Origin: Zhengitettix transpicula
Taxonomy: Eukaryota; Arthropoda; Insecta; Orthoptera; Tetrigidae
NCBI GenBank assembly: GCA_037074705.1
Contig: CM073590.1
Coordinates: forward strand, 212,766,746 to 212,830,745
Length of the DNA: 64,000 nucleotides
Reading direction: 5' to 3'
Below, piece after piece: positions 1 to 12,049 of this stretch. Both the position numbers and the translations under genes were made by a program. The notes beneath the pieces are model-generated. The model searched no databases. It saw only the letters and a list, made by a program, of their open reading frames with translations, and was not told the origin of the DNA. The first letter of the stretch is position 1, and each line of letters begins with the position of its first letter.

Positions 1-190
1 GTCTGTGACCCCGGAACATACACCTCTCAAAACAGGCCGGTGTGCCTCGGCTTGTGGAAACCTTAGTTCAAAAACGGAGAGGAAAAGGCAACCGCAAAGG
101 TAGCCCCTTCGTATCTCTCCTACAAGGTTCTGTCTGCGAGAGAACATCCCTCGCAGGTACTGCCTGCGAAAGAATAACCCTCGCAGACCT
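1..190 (-). repeat. E1 retroposon-like repeat, cut by window edge
   Basis: The window opens inside a copy of the ~510 bp E1 repeat. The same text (gtctgtgaccccggaaca, then cctcggcttgtgg, then cttagttcaaaaacggagag) occurs near 56040-56125 and, inverted, near 6790-6890. E1 is called minus because its A-rich tail lies at the low-coordinate end of the other minus copies. This copy keeps the 5' end of the element, with a small internal duplication of the CTCGCAG motif at 140-200. No intact reading frame is visible. Confidence 0.8.
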
Positions 191-1848
191 ATTTGCAAGG
201 AAATAATTATTCGTTCGATTTATGAAACAATGCACTACTTCGTCATCTGATTGCACGACATTTTTAAGTTTACTGAAGAACGAAAGGAACGTGTAAATAC
301 GGAACGAAAAAATTGATCGATATAATTACATGAAATTTATTATATACTTTCGTATATTCACAATAACTCACCCTTTTGCAACTGAGTCCGTCGTACATTT
401 CCATCAGTATGTATATATTAATATAACAGGTATTTTATTTTATTTCTGGCCGCCCGTAGAGACAGTGTTTTGTTTTGAATATTATTACAATTGGCAGGGA
501 ATATGCAGAAATTATTTTTGTCTGCGGTGACAGTGTGGAGACATTGTAAAAGTGTGGACAGAATCCAACCAAAAATCGGGAAAGTAAAATCTCGAAAAAT
601 CTGCAGTTACGGCCAGTTGGATGTTACTAAAGTCAATGAGAAAACGTGTTGGCGACCGAAGTAATAGGATATTATTAGCTAATCTTTACAATCGACATAG
701 AATAAAACTCACATAACCTCAGACTTTCCGCGCAAGCCAAACGTAATGAATACGTGCAAAAAATGACTTACGTATTGTTCTGTCTGCTAACACAATCACA
801 TTATATGCAGACAAAAGGACAGGAATGATAAAAGCGGAAGCAGTATCACTGCAGAAATATAGATTGATAGTTTCTACATTTATGGGGGTTTTCTCCTTTG
901 GGTGACAAAATATCGATCGGCCCAAAAAAATATGATTATGTGATATTTTACACTATAAATTTTATTCTGCAAGAAAAAATTACACAAAACACTTCAAACA
1001 AAATACTACTATAATTATCTCCAAAAATTTAAAATCTACGTATTTTATTCTTTAATAAACATAAACAATATTTTTATTATGGTAACGAGACCGTAAATAA
1101 CATTAAGAAAAAGTCTTAGTGAAATTATGCATACATATATAAATTATTTTTTATGTTAAAACTCTGTACAAAATGTTTTATCTTTGCGAAAATAGCCAGT
1201 AAGCAATTATAACTATTATTAATTGAACGCTCCATATAAATAACGATAAGCGGTGTTTTTCTTCTTGGGGGGACAATGAACAAATATTGTACTTTACATT
1301 TTCATTTTGGAAAATGTAGTATAAAACCTATAACATCGAAGTGCAAATCAGTTCGAGCAGGAAGTCTCAATAAGAACAAGACTTACATTGAAGAAGGCCT
1401 CATTTTATTTAGTATAATGTGAACTACGGCTGTTTGTGAACTAGTTAAAATTTCTAATCGTTTAGGCCAGCATTTAGCCCGACACAGAAGCAACGTCATA
1501 TATACTATCGATAGAGCTTAGCTGAAAGCCTTAAGGTCACGTTCCAAGTTGAAATTCTTCCTCCGCCTTAGGGTTTCAACAGCTTTCGTAAGCTACTCAA
1601 AGTTCGTCGAACAGACTTATTGCCACACGGCGCAAACCGCAGGCGGCAAACTTGTGTAAGGTTCTACAAAGTCACTAGGGACCGAGTCAGCTCTACTCGG
1701 CGACTTGGTGATGGGGCATACGAACATTGCCAGAAATGAACTCTCAAAATGATGACAACTCGGAAACTTGTGGATATTCTGGTGACGAGGTCTTTCTCTG
1801 CCATACACATGTCGAATATAAAGCATATTTACATGTTATTACGTCATT

Positions 1849-1850
<2 letters not shown>
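191..1850. other. AT-rich DNA, no gene recognised
   Basis: No open frame with coding character, RNA gene or repeat shared with the rest of the window was found. The short frames present (60-70 codons) start in AT-rich text and show no family motif. Confidence 0.5.

Positions 1851-1882
<32 letters not shown>
1851..1882. repeat. (TA)n microsatellite
   Basis: About 14 uninterrupted TA units. The YIYIYI-type reading frame that crosses it is an artefact of the repeat. Confidence 0.95.
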
Positions 1883-1886
<4 letters not shown>

Positions 1887-2114
1887 TGGAATAGAGATAA
1901 ATTTTGTAACTTGTTACGAATTAAAATTTAATTACCTTAGTATAGAATAGTTTCTTTTCTTGGGATATATTTTATTATTAAAAGCTCATTCTGAAAGCTA
2001 AATATTTATTTAAATTTGTGTTATAAATTAGTATATTATTTAATAATTGTAATTGTCTGACATATGAATTATGTAGTTAGAAAATAATCAGAAAAAATAA
2101 AGTAACTGCCAAAA

Positions 2115-2156
2115 GACATGTAACAACGTTTCGTTCGTAATTTACGACTTCTTCAG
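2115..2156 (-). ncRNA. hammerhead-ribozyme-like motif (single copy)
   Basis: Read on the minus strand the order is CTGAAGA, a hairpin CGTAA/TTACG, then GAAAC and, 10 nt further, GTC. This matches the hammerhead core CUGANGA, stem II, GAAA and an NUH cleavage triplet. Stem III would be only two base pairs (A-U, C-G), as in the small hammerheads of Penelope-like elements. The flanks give only weak stem I pairing (AAA/TTT), so activity is doubtful. The core and hairpin are seen directly; the assignment to a Penelope-type terminal repeat is inferred from the copies at 23, 34, 44, 57 and 63 kb. Confidence 0.45.
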
Positions 2157-2935
2157 GTTTCCATTGTATTTGGAGTATAACACATAATTTACTAACATGT
2201 CAAATTTCCTGTATTAATATCAATCACAAATTGATGTTATATAAATATATCATGATTAGAATACATACATATATATATATGATGCCAGGAATGGGGTTAA
2301 TTTGATATTAAAGATATATAATTTGATTTTGATTTGGTTAATATTTAATTTATTTATAATTACGGGGTTTACACAAGTTCAACAGGGTCATTTTTTAATT
2401 TCATGTAGGTAAATTTAAATTTATTCACTCTTGTCTTTAAACTTTCGATTATTCCCGTTAACTACATTCAATATTCCAATAGATTTATAATACGTTAAAC
2501 AGGCAAACAAAAGGGCAATTTTATGAGACTCAGAACGTTAACAAAAAAATAAAATGGGTCGTATATACGTGCGGCAGAATTGTATATGCCAACTATTTTT
2601 ATTCCTACACTTTCTCCCTTCGAAGACTTCCTCGTTCTCCGGGAACGAAAAGGGTCGAGCTGGAAGGTGGACATTTTTCTCTTCACGTGTTTGATTTCAG
2701 CCAATCTGCGTTGATTTTACACTTTCATGGATTACTCTCGCCTTTTGGAAGCGTTGACCTTCGGGGATTCTTCTATAATCCACCTTTGTCTGAAGGCACG
2801 GTTTCTCCTCGACAGCCCGTCATATCGGCGCCTAATTTTATGGCCGTAATTTCTTGTAAGCCACAGCTCGGATGTGAGTTCACAGGCGTATTTTATACAA
2901 AAGAATTAATTTTAGGAGTGTTCTTCTATGCTATA

Positions 2936-2937
<2 letters not shown>
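2157..2937. other. intergenic or intronic DNA; GC-richer patch 2620-2900
   Basis: The stretch holds no recognised gene. From about 2687 a 113-codon + frame exists, but its last third is translated microsatellite and its first 80 codons show no known domain. The patch is noted only because its base composition is more balanced than its surroundings. Confidence 0.3.

Positions 2938-3002
<65 letters not shown>
2938..3002. repeat. compound (TA)n(TG)n microsatellite
   Basis: About 16 TA units run directly into about 16 TG units. It is a dinucleotide compound repeat of the kind prone to Z-DNA formation and length change. Confidence 0.95.
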
Positions 3003-3003
<1 letters not shown>

Positions 3004-4258
3004 TGGATGTATATGTATAATAGTATAGTATAAATATTTCCTTAAACTCTCGCGTCTCCTGTTGTGCATTCTTTGATGTCACACAGTCTCAAACAACTGA
3101 TAATAAATTTATGTAATTGTAAAACTTAAATACAAACACAAATATGATCAAAGTACTTTATTTTATACTCACAATTTTTTTGTAACAAAATATTTATCAA
3201 CTAAATACGCTAACAATTTCAAAATAGTTTCATAAATTAATTGAATACAAAATAATGAAACAGTCTTTCTCTACCATTTAAGGAAGCAGAGCTTTTTAGA
3301 TTCTATTCTACATAATGTGGCTAAATATAAAAATATTTACAGGAGTAAAAATGAATTTGGTTTGATCTTACGTTTCTGAAAAGGGCCGTATCACTTTCTC
3401 TGCATGTATTTAGGCGTATGACAGGTAGATTGCAGTCATCTGTTAAATTATCTCTCCGCAACAAAGCGGGTTCTCTCAGGAGAACTCACAGAAAGTAGGA
3501 TTAAAATCAGGAGAGTAAAACTACGTCTCTATCAAAATGCCTCCGGTCTGTTCTGTCGTCGTATAAAAGAGGTCCCACATGAAACCTGTGGCTTAAAAAC
3601 CCTGTTCGGAACTGGTATTTTCACTTCCACTATATTGAAGCTATACCGCCTCTCAAGATTATTTCAAATGTGGTTCTACGGTTTTACAATAATTTTTTTA
3701 TCCGGGAACGAATTTGATTCTTCTCGAATCACTCCAGACACCGTCGTTCTTCTACAATGTAATTCGCGCGGGCTGTCTCCGCTCTTCTCAAATTGCACCC
3801 AATCACAAAATAACTTATCACAGCGGCATATAAAATTATGCCAATCAAAATGGCCGACTCTCATGCTACATAGACGCGCCGTTGTTCAACCAATAATTCA
3901 ATAAATGCCATTATTTACAACCAACGCCCAACAACAGTTGATCACTCACTATAAAAATATTATAAATTATAGAATAAAACTTAATTAAATATGCTAGGAT
4001 TTAGACACGCGATACCTATTTACATATATAAAATTGTATATCTATTCTGTGTCTGTTCTCTATCCGCTCCTAAACCATTCTTCCAATTGCAACGAACCTT
4101 TTGTGAGTTGTTTTGTTCACGCCCGCGAAGGTTTCTGCTGGCCTTTCGAAGCGTTAGGCAACTCCCAAGGGCTGAACGTAGTGAAATTTAAAAACATGCT
4201 AAAGCGGCCGATATTAGTGAAGATTAATTACTTTTCTATCCACATGTTTTAGTATATA
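3003..4258. other. no gene recognised; CpG-containing patch 3735-3895
   Basis: Mostly AT-rich. The patch at 3735-3895 has several CpGs (ttcgcgcggg, agacgcgccg), a CCAAT pentamer near 3890 and a YY1-like AAAATGGCC. It could be a promoter or 5' UTR remnant, but no exon with splice sites was found beside it. Confidence 0.25.
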
Positions 4259-4680
4259 ATTTCAACACCTTAAAGCGCCAATAAGGGAGGGAGTGGAAGG
4301 GTGTTAAATAAAAATAACGCTAAACAATCGAGAAATATGTCAAATCCGTGGTTATAGATGTCAATGAGTTTAATCACTTTGGGGTTAAGACACACTAACC
4401 ACCACTGGGGATTGGGGTGGAGTGGGTGGAACTTAAAAAACATTCTAAATAGCCTTTATTAGCGACGAAAAAACGTTTTAGAGGTCGCTTAATTTGGCAG
4501 CGCCATTCTAGAATTTTTAAGTGTCTGATTTTAACTCCAAAAGTCAAGGGAGGGAAGTACCCTTATCGTACGGGTGGTGGTGTAACGGGTTTACATAAAA
4601 AGTAATGCAAAAACACCGGGATTTGTTTCTATTCCGAAGTTATAAGAGTCTCTGAGTTTAATTCTTGCATAGTAGGGCAC
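4259..4680 (-). repeat. old dispersed repeat E2 (RTE/SINE-tail-like), minus copy
   Basis: The text alternates G-rich blocks (gggagggagtgg, ggattggggtggag) with AT-rich blocks containing tcaatgagtttaatcac and ctctgagtttaattc. The same blocks occur at 48655-48785, and in opposite orientation at 18535-18960 and 39020-39290 (cattgacc, then tatttattc, then ttccaccc). That makes it a diverged four-copy family. No coding capacity is left. It resembles 3' regions of arthropod RTE-type LINEs, but the class is inferred. Confidence 0.5.
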
Positions 4681-4693
4681 TCATATAGTTCGT

Positions 4694-4754
4694 TAAAATA
4701 CATATATATATATATATTTGTTGTATGTATGTATGTATGTATGTATGTATGTAT
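4694..4754. repeat. (AT)n plus (ATGT)n microsatellite
   Basis: A short (AT)n tract at 4701-4718 is followed by about eight ATGT units. Confidence 0.9.
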
Positions 4755-5172
4755 AAGGTGTTTGAAAATTTCACTTACAAACGTTTAGGAATGGTATAGT
4801 AGATCATGGTTTCAATAGCAGCACATGTTCCGATATGTACTGTTTCCGTGCTACAGCCATTTCAAATCAATAAAACGACTATTTTTGTTTAAGTAATTTA
4901 TTTAGCCCTGACTCAGTACACAACTTTTCTTACAATTCAACTCACCGGGTATTAAGACCGAAGAAACAAAATGGAAACGATCAGTTTTCACAAACAATTT
5001 AATTTACAGTTAAACTTAAAAATTGATTTTCGTCTTCTTCAAAAGACGGTTACCAGTCTGTTCCACCCCTACTCCGGTTCTTTGTGACTACCACCGATAT
5101 CGTTACACAGATAGTACCTATAAGTGTTGTTCTGGTAAATTCGCTCCTCCACATCTGGTTTTTCGCTTCAAA

Positions 5173-5440
5173 TTAAATTGAAGCGACCTCGGTACATCCT
5201 CTGCTTGTACAGAAGTCGCGCAAATGAAACTATTCGTCATTCAATATATCAGAAAAATTCCAATGAAGTCAAATCCGTACATCGTGGAGGCCACTCGATT
5301 AGATCACATCGACCTATCAATATTTGTCCGAATCGTCGGTTCAGATGTTCTCGAACATCAAGCGAAAATTTGGAGGACGCGCCGTCGCGCTGAAACCATA
5401 TGCCTTGACGGACGTTCAAAGGCACAGCATCCAACAACAC
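5173..5440 (-). pseudogene. Tc1/mariner-superfamily transposase relic (C-terminal catalytic part)
   Basis: Minus-strand translation of 5440-5249 gives a block with WFQRDGASSKF, then VREHLNRRF, then WPPRCTDLTSLEFF. It matches the arthropod DDE transposases of IS630/Tc1/mariner type, in which the QDGAP block carries the second catalytic Asp and WPPRSPDLTPLDFF the third. Both Asp residues are readable. The frame breaks immediately after LEFF (stops within the next ~10 codons), and no N-terminal DNA-binding part or first Asp was found upstream, so this is a dead fragment. A ~95 bp piece of it recurs at 5723-5817. Confidence 0.75.
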
Positions 5441-5702
5441 GCACTATAATTGTTGTAGGCCAAAAAGGGGATTTTAAGAAGACGGACGTTGTGAATGACG
5501 ACCTTGTTTACCAGCAGCTTCACCATACACATCTGTGTTATCTGCAAACGTGTAATCAACCTTGTTGATCGGAGTCTCAAATACACGTGAATGAGGCTCG
5601 TAGCGACGTCGAGGGTGTGTGGAGACTTCAAAGGGTAGGTTTATAGAGACTGGTTTCTATTCAAATCATGAACTCAGTCCTCTCTACAAGTCCTAACAGT
5701 TA

Positions 5703-5722
5703 ATGTATATATATATATATAT
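5703..5722. repeat. (AT)n microsatellite
   Basis: About 9-10 AT units immediately before the duplicated transposase fragment. Confidence 0.9.
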
Positions 5723-5817
5723 AAATTGAAGCGACCTCGGTTCATCCTCTGTTTCTACAGGAGTCGCGCAAATGAAATTATTCTTCATTCAATATATTAG
5801 AAAAATTCCAATGAAGT
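5723..5817 (-). repeat. partial second copy of the transposase relic
   Basis: This matches 5173-5271 with about ten differences (shared blocks attgaagcgacctcggt, agtcgcgcaaatgaa, aaaaattccaatgaagtc). It is bounded on both sides by (AT)n tracts at 5703-5722 and 5821-5838, so it may have arisen by slippage or unequal exchange between the AT tracts. Confidence 0.85.
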
Positions 5818-5844
5818 CTTATATATATATATATATTTATATAT

Positions 5845-7465
5845 TGTAATGAATAATTAAGGATTAAATGAACCAATTACCCCACGTTGTGGACCAAATT
5901 GTAATAAATAATTAAGGATTAGTTGAATGAATTGCCCCACATTGTTGAAGCCAAAAATGTAATGAATAGATAAAAAAAGTTAATTAAATGAATTATGTAA
6001 CAAAAAATTATTTAGAGTTACAATTAATTTGCCCTACGTTGGCTCGCTGAAATTTAATTTAACAAATAAATATTTTATTTATAATTTGTTGGGCCTTCTA
6101 AAAAAACCCTTTATAAGACAATTTACTTTATTGAATGTAAAGTTACGACTTTTGCCCTGTGGTTAAATACATTTAAATCTCAAAGTTTAGCAATTTGATA
6201 ACACTGCTCATAGGGTCATTTACCTGGGCTTGATAAGTAAAGAACAATCAAAGAATTTATAAATTAAGTAATTAACCATCCAAAACCAAAATGAGACGAG
6301 CGAAACTTGACGAATACCTTTAACTATCGTTTACAAACTTAATTAATTTGGTTTATACTTACAAAATGTCCTGCTGGTACCAGACTTAGTTTCGGGGCTT
6401 CGGGATAAAGTTTTTCACTATAAGGCCCTGAATCACAAATTCTACACTTGATGGTTAAACACACGGTCGTAGTTATTGGATTTCCCTCCTGGAACTTGAT
6501 CTGCTTCACCTCCGGGTCATCAGCCAGACATATTGTTACTCAATGTCTTTATGAGGAAAATGTTGCTTTCGGTACGCGTATGAATCTAAATGTGGCGCTA
6601 AATATTTGATTCTGCTTTGCGGTTTTTTTTACAATGTATCTCTCTGTCCAGACTTTATACTTGGATTTTAAAACTTATAACTCTCTCGGTTAAATTTTTT
6701 AATGATCCAGCGAGCGCCATTCTTTCGCACCTGCGAGGGATGTTCTCTCGCAGACAGAACCTTGTAGGAGAGATACGAAGGGGCTACCTTTGGGGATGCC
6801 TTTTCCTCTCCGTTTTTGAACTAAGGTTCCCACAAGCCGAGGCACCTCAGCCTGTTCAGAGAGGTGTATGTTCCGGGGTCACAGACCTTGGGCATACGGT
6901 AAGCGTTGTCCGCAATTCCCATTGGAATATTAGGCCAGCTGCTTCTTAATCTGGTCGAGGCACAGAGAAGGTAATGCTGCGTCCCCACAGCAAACTCCTC
7001 TCCCGCTATCGGAAGGGCGTGGGGCAAGTACCCAATGCCCGACCTACCTGATGCAAGTTTTTCTAGGGTTTTCCCTGCATTTCTTTAGGCGAAAATCGGG
7101 TAGGATCCTTAAAATATAGCCCGGGGGCCCTAGTTAACCCTTGGCTGCCTTCCTCTACCCTTCCACATCCCCCCTTTAAAATCCCTTCCTATACTATTAA
7201 TAGTTGTCCAACGTGGATTACCCTCGTGTAGCCTGTTGCCCTAAAAATAAAAATAAATAAAAACGGTTGAATTTTAATATTGGACCACGCTGTTCGCCAC
7301 TCTCGAAATTTTGACTTCTTCTCCCTCCTAAGATTTCAGACAGACTGGCTTCAGAAAGCGCTCGCAGCCCGCAAACAAAGACCGCCGACACATTGTTGTC
7401 TTTGAAATTGGTACCGCTAAACAAACCAATTATTTAAACAATACTGGCCTCTAATTAGTATTACA
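5845..7465 (-). mobile_element. LTR-B copy 1: solo LTR with nested E1 and duplicated LTR-end/PBS
   Basis: On the minus strand the element starts TGTAATACTAATTAG at 7465 and ends ATTACA at 5845, with AT-rich flanks (atata on both sides), which fits insertion in a TA tract. It matches the LTR-B copies at 11.0, 14.1 and 49.8 kb through the scattered blocks gggtcatttacctgggcttgata, tggtacca and gtcatcagccaga. An E1 element (6723-7263) is nested inside. At the 3' end, the LTR terminus followed by a PBS-like GTGGGG block occurs twice (5877-5899 and 5934-5957) before the final ATTACA. No gag/pol was found, so it is a solo LTR with an odd tail. Confidence 0.7.
6723..7263 (+). mobile_element. E1 retroposon-like repeat, near full length
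   Basis: This is the best reference copy in sense orientation. It starts near CTTTCGCACCTGCGAGGG, runs through gccctagttaacccttgg and tctacccttccacatc, and ends with gtagcctgttgccc followed by the A-rich tail AAAAATAAAAATAAATAAAA. An A-rich tail on one side, together with copies that keep only the tail half (for example 52123-52230), indicates target-primed retroposition. No RNA polymerase III A/B boxes were recognised. Sense frames give peptides such as MPDLPDA that recur in other copies because the DNA is conserved; they are interrupted differently in each copy. It could be a long SINE or the 3' end of an unknown LINE. Confidence 0.75.
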
Positions 7466-9239
7466 ATATATATCACTAAGGCGACATTTGTGAGATATAA
7501 TTAAAAAAACGTAAAAGTATACGAACATATTTTAGCTATTGTATAGTTATCAAATAAATATTTAATTTGAAATTATGAGACGAATTTTCGATCTCAGCTA
7601 ATATTGTTTAAATATTTAATTTTGAGAGATAAAGTAACAAAAATACCTTAACACTTCAGAATTCTGTTCAAGACCGGAAATGAGATAATTATCTTTAGCC
7701 CTATTCCAACCAGACACAAGAAAGTTTACAAAAACCTCTTAAGCGTATGACCGTCGACTCGTAAAGTTTAAAAGTATAATATATTCAGCTCCTCTCGGTG
7801 AAAATGCAAATGACAACCATTGTCTTTTAATGGAAAATTTACAGTCCACTATTTTACGACCGGCTATTCTGCTGAATGAGGTCAAGCAAGATATTCTACG
7901 GAAATCCCCAATTTAATAAGACCGTTGCACCCACATTTTATTTCCTCGAAGAGGGAAAAATCATCAGAACCTTTATAAGTCGATCCGACGACCTTTAGTG
8001 GCTTTCACTGGAACCAAGAGATCCGGTATTGTAAATTACACGATCAAAGTATTCTTTGTTCCATTGCTTACAATGCTTCCATTTTCTTTTTTGTGCCGTT
8101 CGCCCGTATAAGTAGTTTAAAGATTACATTTTCTCTTATCAGTCTATAGAACAATCTCAATGCAATTGTATCGGCGGACAGATTCTTTATCAGGTCACAT
8201 ATAATCAGAAATACAATTGAGGGCATCCTCTTGCTTCGCAATATGTACGCCGAATTTTACGTAGGATATAATTTAAGCGTACTTAATTACCATGGAAGCG
8301 CTAAATAATATTAATTAAAATACGACTATTTTTTAGTTTTTTTAAAAAAAAATATTTTTTCATATTTTTATTCTTAGACTTATATAAAAATAAAATTAGT
8401 ATTTACTGATCTGCTTGGAATCAGAATAGAAATTTTCAGTAACAAATTTATCGCACGCCTGGAAAAACATGTACTGCATTTCCTGCTGATAATTACGAAT
8501 TTTCGGAGCCACAGTCCAATTTGCATTGAGGAAATAGAAAGTTTTTTCCAATTACTGTTAAAGTGTCTCGCACAATTGACCGAAAAATCATGCATATGGG
8601 GACAACAAATAATTTTGTGAGATCAATCCAGGACGGCCGCTGACAATACGCGCTTGTTGTAAGTCATTATGAGGAGACGAAAAGTAAAAAAAAATATGGT
8701 CTGTGTTGTTTCTCTGCGGCAAGGAAGACATACACACATAGTTTTATAGATTAATTTACGAGGGCCGAACTAACCTTGGCTACAAGGCTGGGAAAAAACT
8801 CGATAATTTGTCTTTTTCCCGGAATCAGTCTGTATTAAATGAAGAAATCTAGGCAGTTGTCCCTCGAACAGTCTCCATACTCGTAAATAAATCTACAAAT
8901 CTGACACAAGCATTTAGAGAATTGTAACTTCATTATACTCTCAGAATATTTCATTACAGTTCTCATAGAGTTATAAAAGTGCCGGAAAATGCAAAGACTT
9001 GGATAACGAAAGGTTAAATTTAATCTTTATTTAGCAATTTATAACACATTGACCATATAACAGGTTAAGTGGCATTAGGTTCATTCGTAGATTAAAAAAG
9101 AAAAATTAAACCGGACTATTACTACTAGGGCATCTTTGCCACCATAGTTGAGAGCAATATTTCGGTTACATGCAGACCTTACATGAATTGTTTCTCGGCA
9201 ACATATGTTTCTGAAACTTTTTATGTTGAATTGTTCCAG
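7466..9239. other. no gene recognised (upstream flank or intron of the 9.24 kb exon)
   Basis: AT-rich DNA with short A/T homopolymer runs. No shared repeat or coding stretch was identified. A minus 71-codon frame at 8380-8595 has no family motif. Confidence 0.4.
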
Positions 9240-9377
9240 ATGGTGACGTCGGCAGTTCTGGGCGCCGCCGCCGGCACCGGTCTGGCGCTGCTTGTCGCCA
9301 TCACCATAGTCACGTGGCGCTACTACAGCGCTAAGCGCCGCGGGAAGGATTGGAACTACTCTGTGACGGCCGTACGC
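9240..9377 (+). CDS. candidate internal or first coding exon of a membrane-anchored protein
   Basis: A sharply GC-rich 138 bp block in AT-rich surroundings begins after a consensus-like acceptor (ttgttccag) and stays open for 46 codons. The translation starts MVTSAVLGAAAGTGLALLVA, continues with a hydrophobic run to ITIVTW, then the basic RYYSAKRRGKDW. This is one transmembrane helix (about residues 4-26) with a positive stop-transfer or cytoplasmic flank. Possible donors are GCC|GTACGC at 9371/9372 and CGC|GTACGT at 9377/9378; the latter is the better match and is phase 0. After it the frame degrades into AT-rich text. The codons are mostly G/C-ending, unlike every other open frame nearby. 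The pattern suits the N-terminal anchor of a single-pass protein. I do not recognise the protein. The ATG may be an internal Met rather than the start. Confidence 0.6.
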
Positions 9378-10940
9378 GTACGTATCTTCTTTAATATTCG
9401 AATAAATTCGAAAATTTGATCATTTATAGCATCGTCATTGTCATCGATATCAACGTAACCTCCTCTGAGCACCCTCTCATGTACATATATTTGCTTATTC
9501 GTTCATATACAGTACGTCAATTTTCCTTCTTTCGGCGCTTCATTTAAATTTATATGCATACATACCAAATTTTCCCACTTACGTATAATCTTACCAATCA
9601 AGTTTTACATATTATACATTAAACAATACATTCGTCTTATATTATTTCTTTATTAATTTTCTAATTTCTGTTACATATTCTATTTAATTGTATTTTGAAC
9701 TTATATTTAAATAAAAATATATGTAAATATTTTGAATTTTTTTTTCATCATATACTAACCTTGAGATTTATGTAGTTTTCCCCTTATTTGTTTTATCATT
9801 CACATCTCTTTGGCTTGTCTTGATTACTCATGAAGTGTCGTATTAATTATTAAATTTATATTGCGCTTACAATTTATTACACTTTATGGATTCTTTTTTT
9901 AACTAGTTCACTACAAAATGCTATTAAAACACTTTAATTTCATTGTATAACTCAAATACTTCATTGTAGTACCGAGAATATCCTATAAATTGATCCACAG
10001 TCCTATTCATTACAATTTTATTCTTTTTTCTGGACATAAATCTTGGTGTCTAAATTTAAAATACGATAAGTGGTTTCAACCATAAATAAGTCCTCACGAT
10101 TTTCACAAACTTATTTATTGTGTAATCATAAAATTAAAAATTTCAAATATTTTGATGTCGAACATCATATTCATTTTTCATTATAATTAAGACCTTACAA
10201 CAATTTACAAAATTTAGCAGACGCTCAAAAAAACATATCGTTATTGCCATCGAAAGCTCTTGGTAATTTTAATTACTCCTTCCTCAAATAGAAGCCATTC
10301 ATATTCGTAATAAAATTATGTAACTTCTCGAGATCTCCCCTACTTATAACTTCAACAATTCCTTTGGAACATTTGTTTCTTTCCAATTATTTTCCTCCCG
10401 CGCAAAGACCTTCAGACGCCACCAAAAATCGGAATTCTTATTTGGTTTCACAGAAATAAATAATTTTATGTATTAAAATTATCAAAATTTTATCTCGAGG
10501 AGTTATGCAACACGCATTACGCTGTGAAGTATAGGCAGATGGACACTCCGTAATGATTTTGTTTTTAGATCTTTTCCTTTGATGACGCGTCGTAGTAGAA
10601 CTAATCTGAACGAAATAAAAAATGTGGGTTACTATTTCAAGGATGTCTTCTTTTAAGTATTTTCTTAGCCAACAGTTGATGTGACTGTCAACATATTTCA
10701 TCAAGTATATGTATTTGAGTATAAAGCGACGCTCGTCTCATTTACTGAAAGGAGACAAAAACATAAACTTTAATTCGAGGATCTGTGTCGAGCTTTAATT
10801 ATGTCCGCTATACATCCCACTTTTTAATTTTGTAGCACCCAGTTTCAAGCGGAACGAAGTGAAAACAAGATTGTGATTGCTGCAGGCATCTTAATATTAA
10901 AACTTCGCACGAACTAAATTTACTCTTCTCTGGTATTATA
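9378..10940. other. probable intron, AT-rich, nothing recognised
   Basis: Very AT-rich. An 88-codon minus frame at 10438-10704 lacks any recognisable domain. Confidence 0.4.
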
Positions 10941-10942
10941 CA

Positions 10943-10943
10943 T

Positions 10944-11027
<84 letters not shown>
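10943..11027. repeat. (AT)n/(AC) microsatellite
   Basis: About 85 bp of AT/TA units with a few CA interruptions. It abuts the LTR-B copy that starts at 11028, whose target site it apparently was. Confidence 0.95.
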
Positions 11028-11030
<3 letters not shown>

Positions 11031-11971
11031 AATAAACACAAATTTATGCACGTCAAATAGAGGGCTTTATTTAAAACTTACAATCAATAATTTTATTGTG
11101 GCAATAACTCAAACAATTACAAAATTTATAATATTGAATTTCTCAGGGTCTTTACTGGGTTTGATAATGTGCAAATCGATAATATTTATAATCTTATCAA
11201 CAACAAATTACAATTAAAAGAAAAAGAAGTTTACTCGTCAATTAAAGTAGAATATCTAAAATGAGAACAAGATTAAAAGTGAAAAGATTGACTCTGATTA
11301 ACAATTTTAATCAAAAAGAAGAGAACGAAATCTGACGGGTATCTTTCAATTACGTTTACATAATTAATTGTTTCGTAAATTGTTACTCACGTCTGCCAAG
11401 CATTCCATCGTACCTTTATTTTCGAGAACACTATTGTAGGTTTTACACTGCTTCTAAACTCAAAGATTCTAAATCAAAATATTTTATATGTCGCCAGGAA
11501 CTCGGATGAACCTCCTTACGTCATCTGTCGGTTGACCGCTCGCCTTAGGTGAATTCTGCGCTTTGTCGATTGGGTAGTCTTTATTGTTCCGGACTTAAAC
11601 CGAAACTTTTGCTATTTCTGGCCGGCTATGGACACAAAAACTGCTTTTTGTTAGCTGGTTTCGACGTTATACTTTTATGAATGTTCTACTTTGTCCTGCT
11701 AATTGCCAACCCGGTTGAATTCTCCTTCCAAAACTGTTATACCTCGACGAGGTCTTTCCGTGAACAGCCTCTCAACAAATTTCCCTGCGAACTGTGCTCG
11801 TCAATATCTTAACGCAAACTGGTCTCGTTTCGCATTTTTAGCGCGCATACGCCATTTTGACGGGCCTTTTCTATTGTTGTTCCAAAGCTCCTGCCGCTAC
11901 AAAGGATTTCTCAAACTATTTAGATTTTTAATTTCACAATTAATGTCTTAATTATATATATATATATATAC
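11028..11971 (-). mobile_element. LTR-B copy 2 (solo LTR), with flanking (TA)n
   Basis: Aligned to copies 1, 3 and 4 through TGTAAT at the low end, ctcagggtctttactgggtttgata at 11141-11170, the block gaaatctgacgggtat, and gtcatctgtcggttgacc near 11520. The high end near 11950 is degenerate and runs into (TA)n (11954-11971). A + frame at 11703-11951 of 82 codons is only a shadow of the repeat. No internal retroviral-type genes are present. Confidence 0.6.
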
Positions 11972-12049
11972 AGCAATATACATATTGGAAATAATATACG
12001 TTTCAGAAATGCATAAATATAAAATTTATTTTATAAGATATAAGAAGAA

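Noticed and set aside
10808..11056. IYIYIY-type ORFs over (TA)n tracts (also near 1.8, 2.9, 17.4, 33.3 and 49.7 kb)
   Set aside because: Dinucleotide repeats are open in some frames by composition alone.
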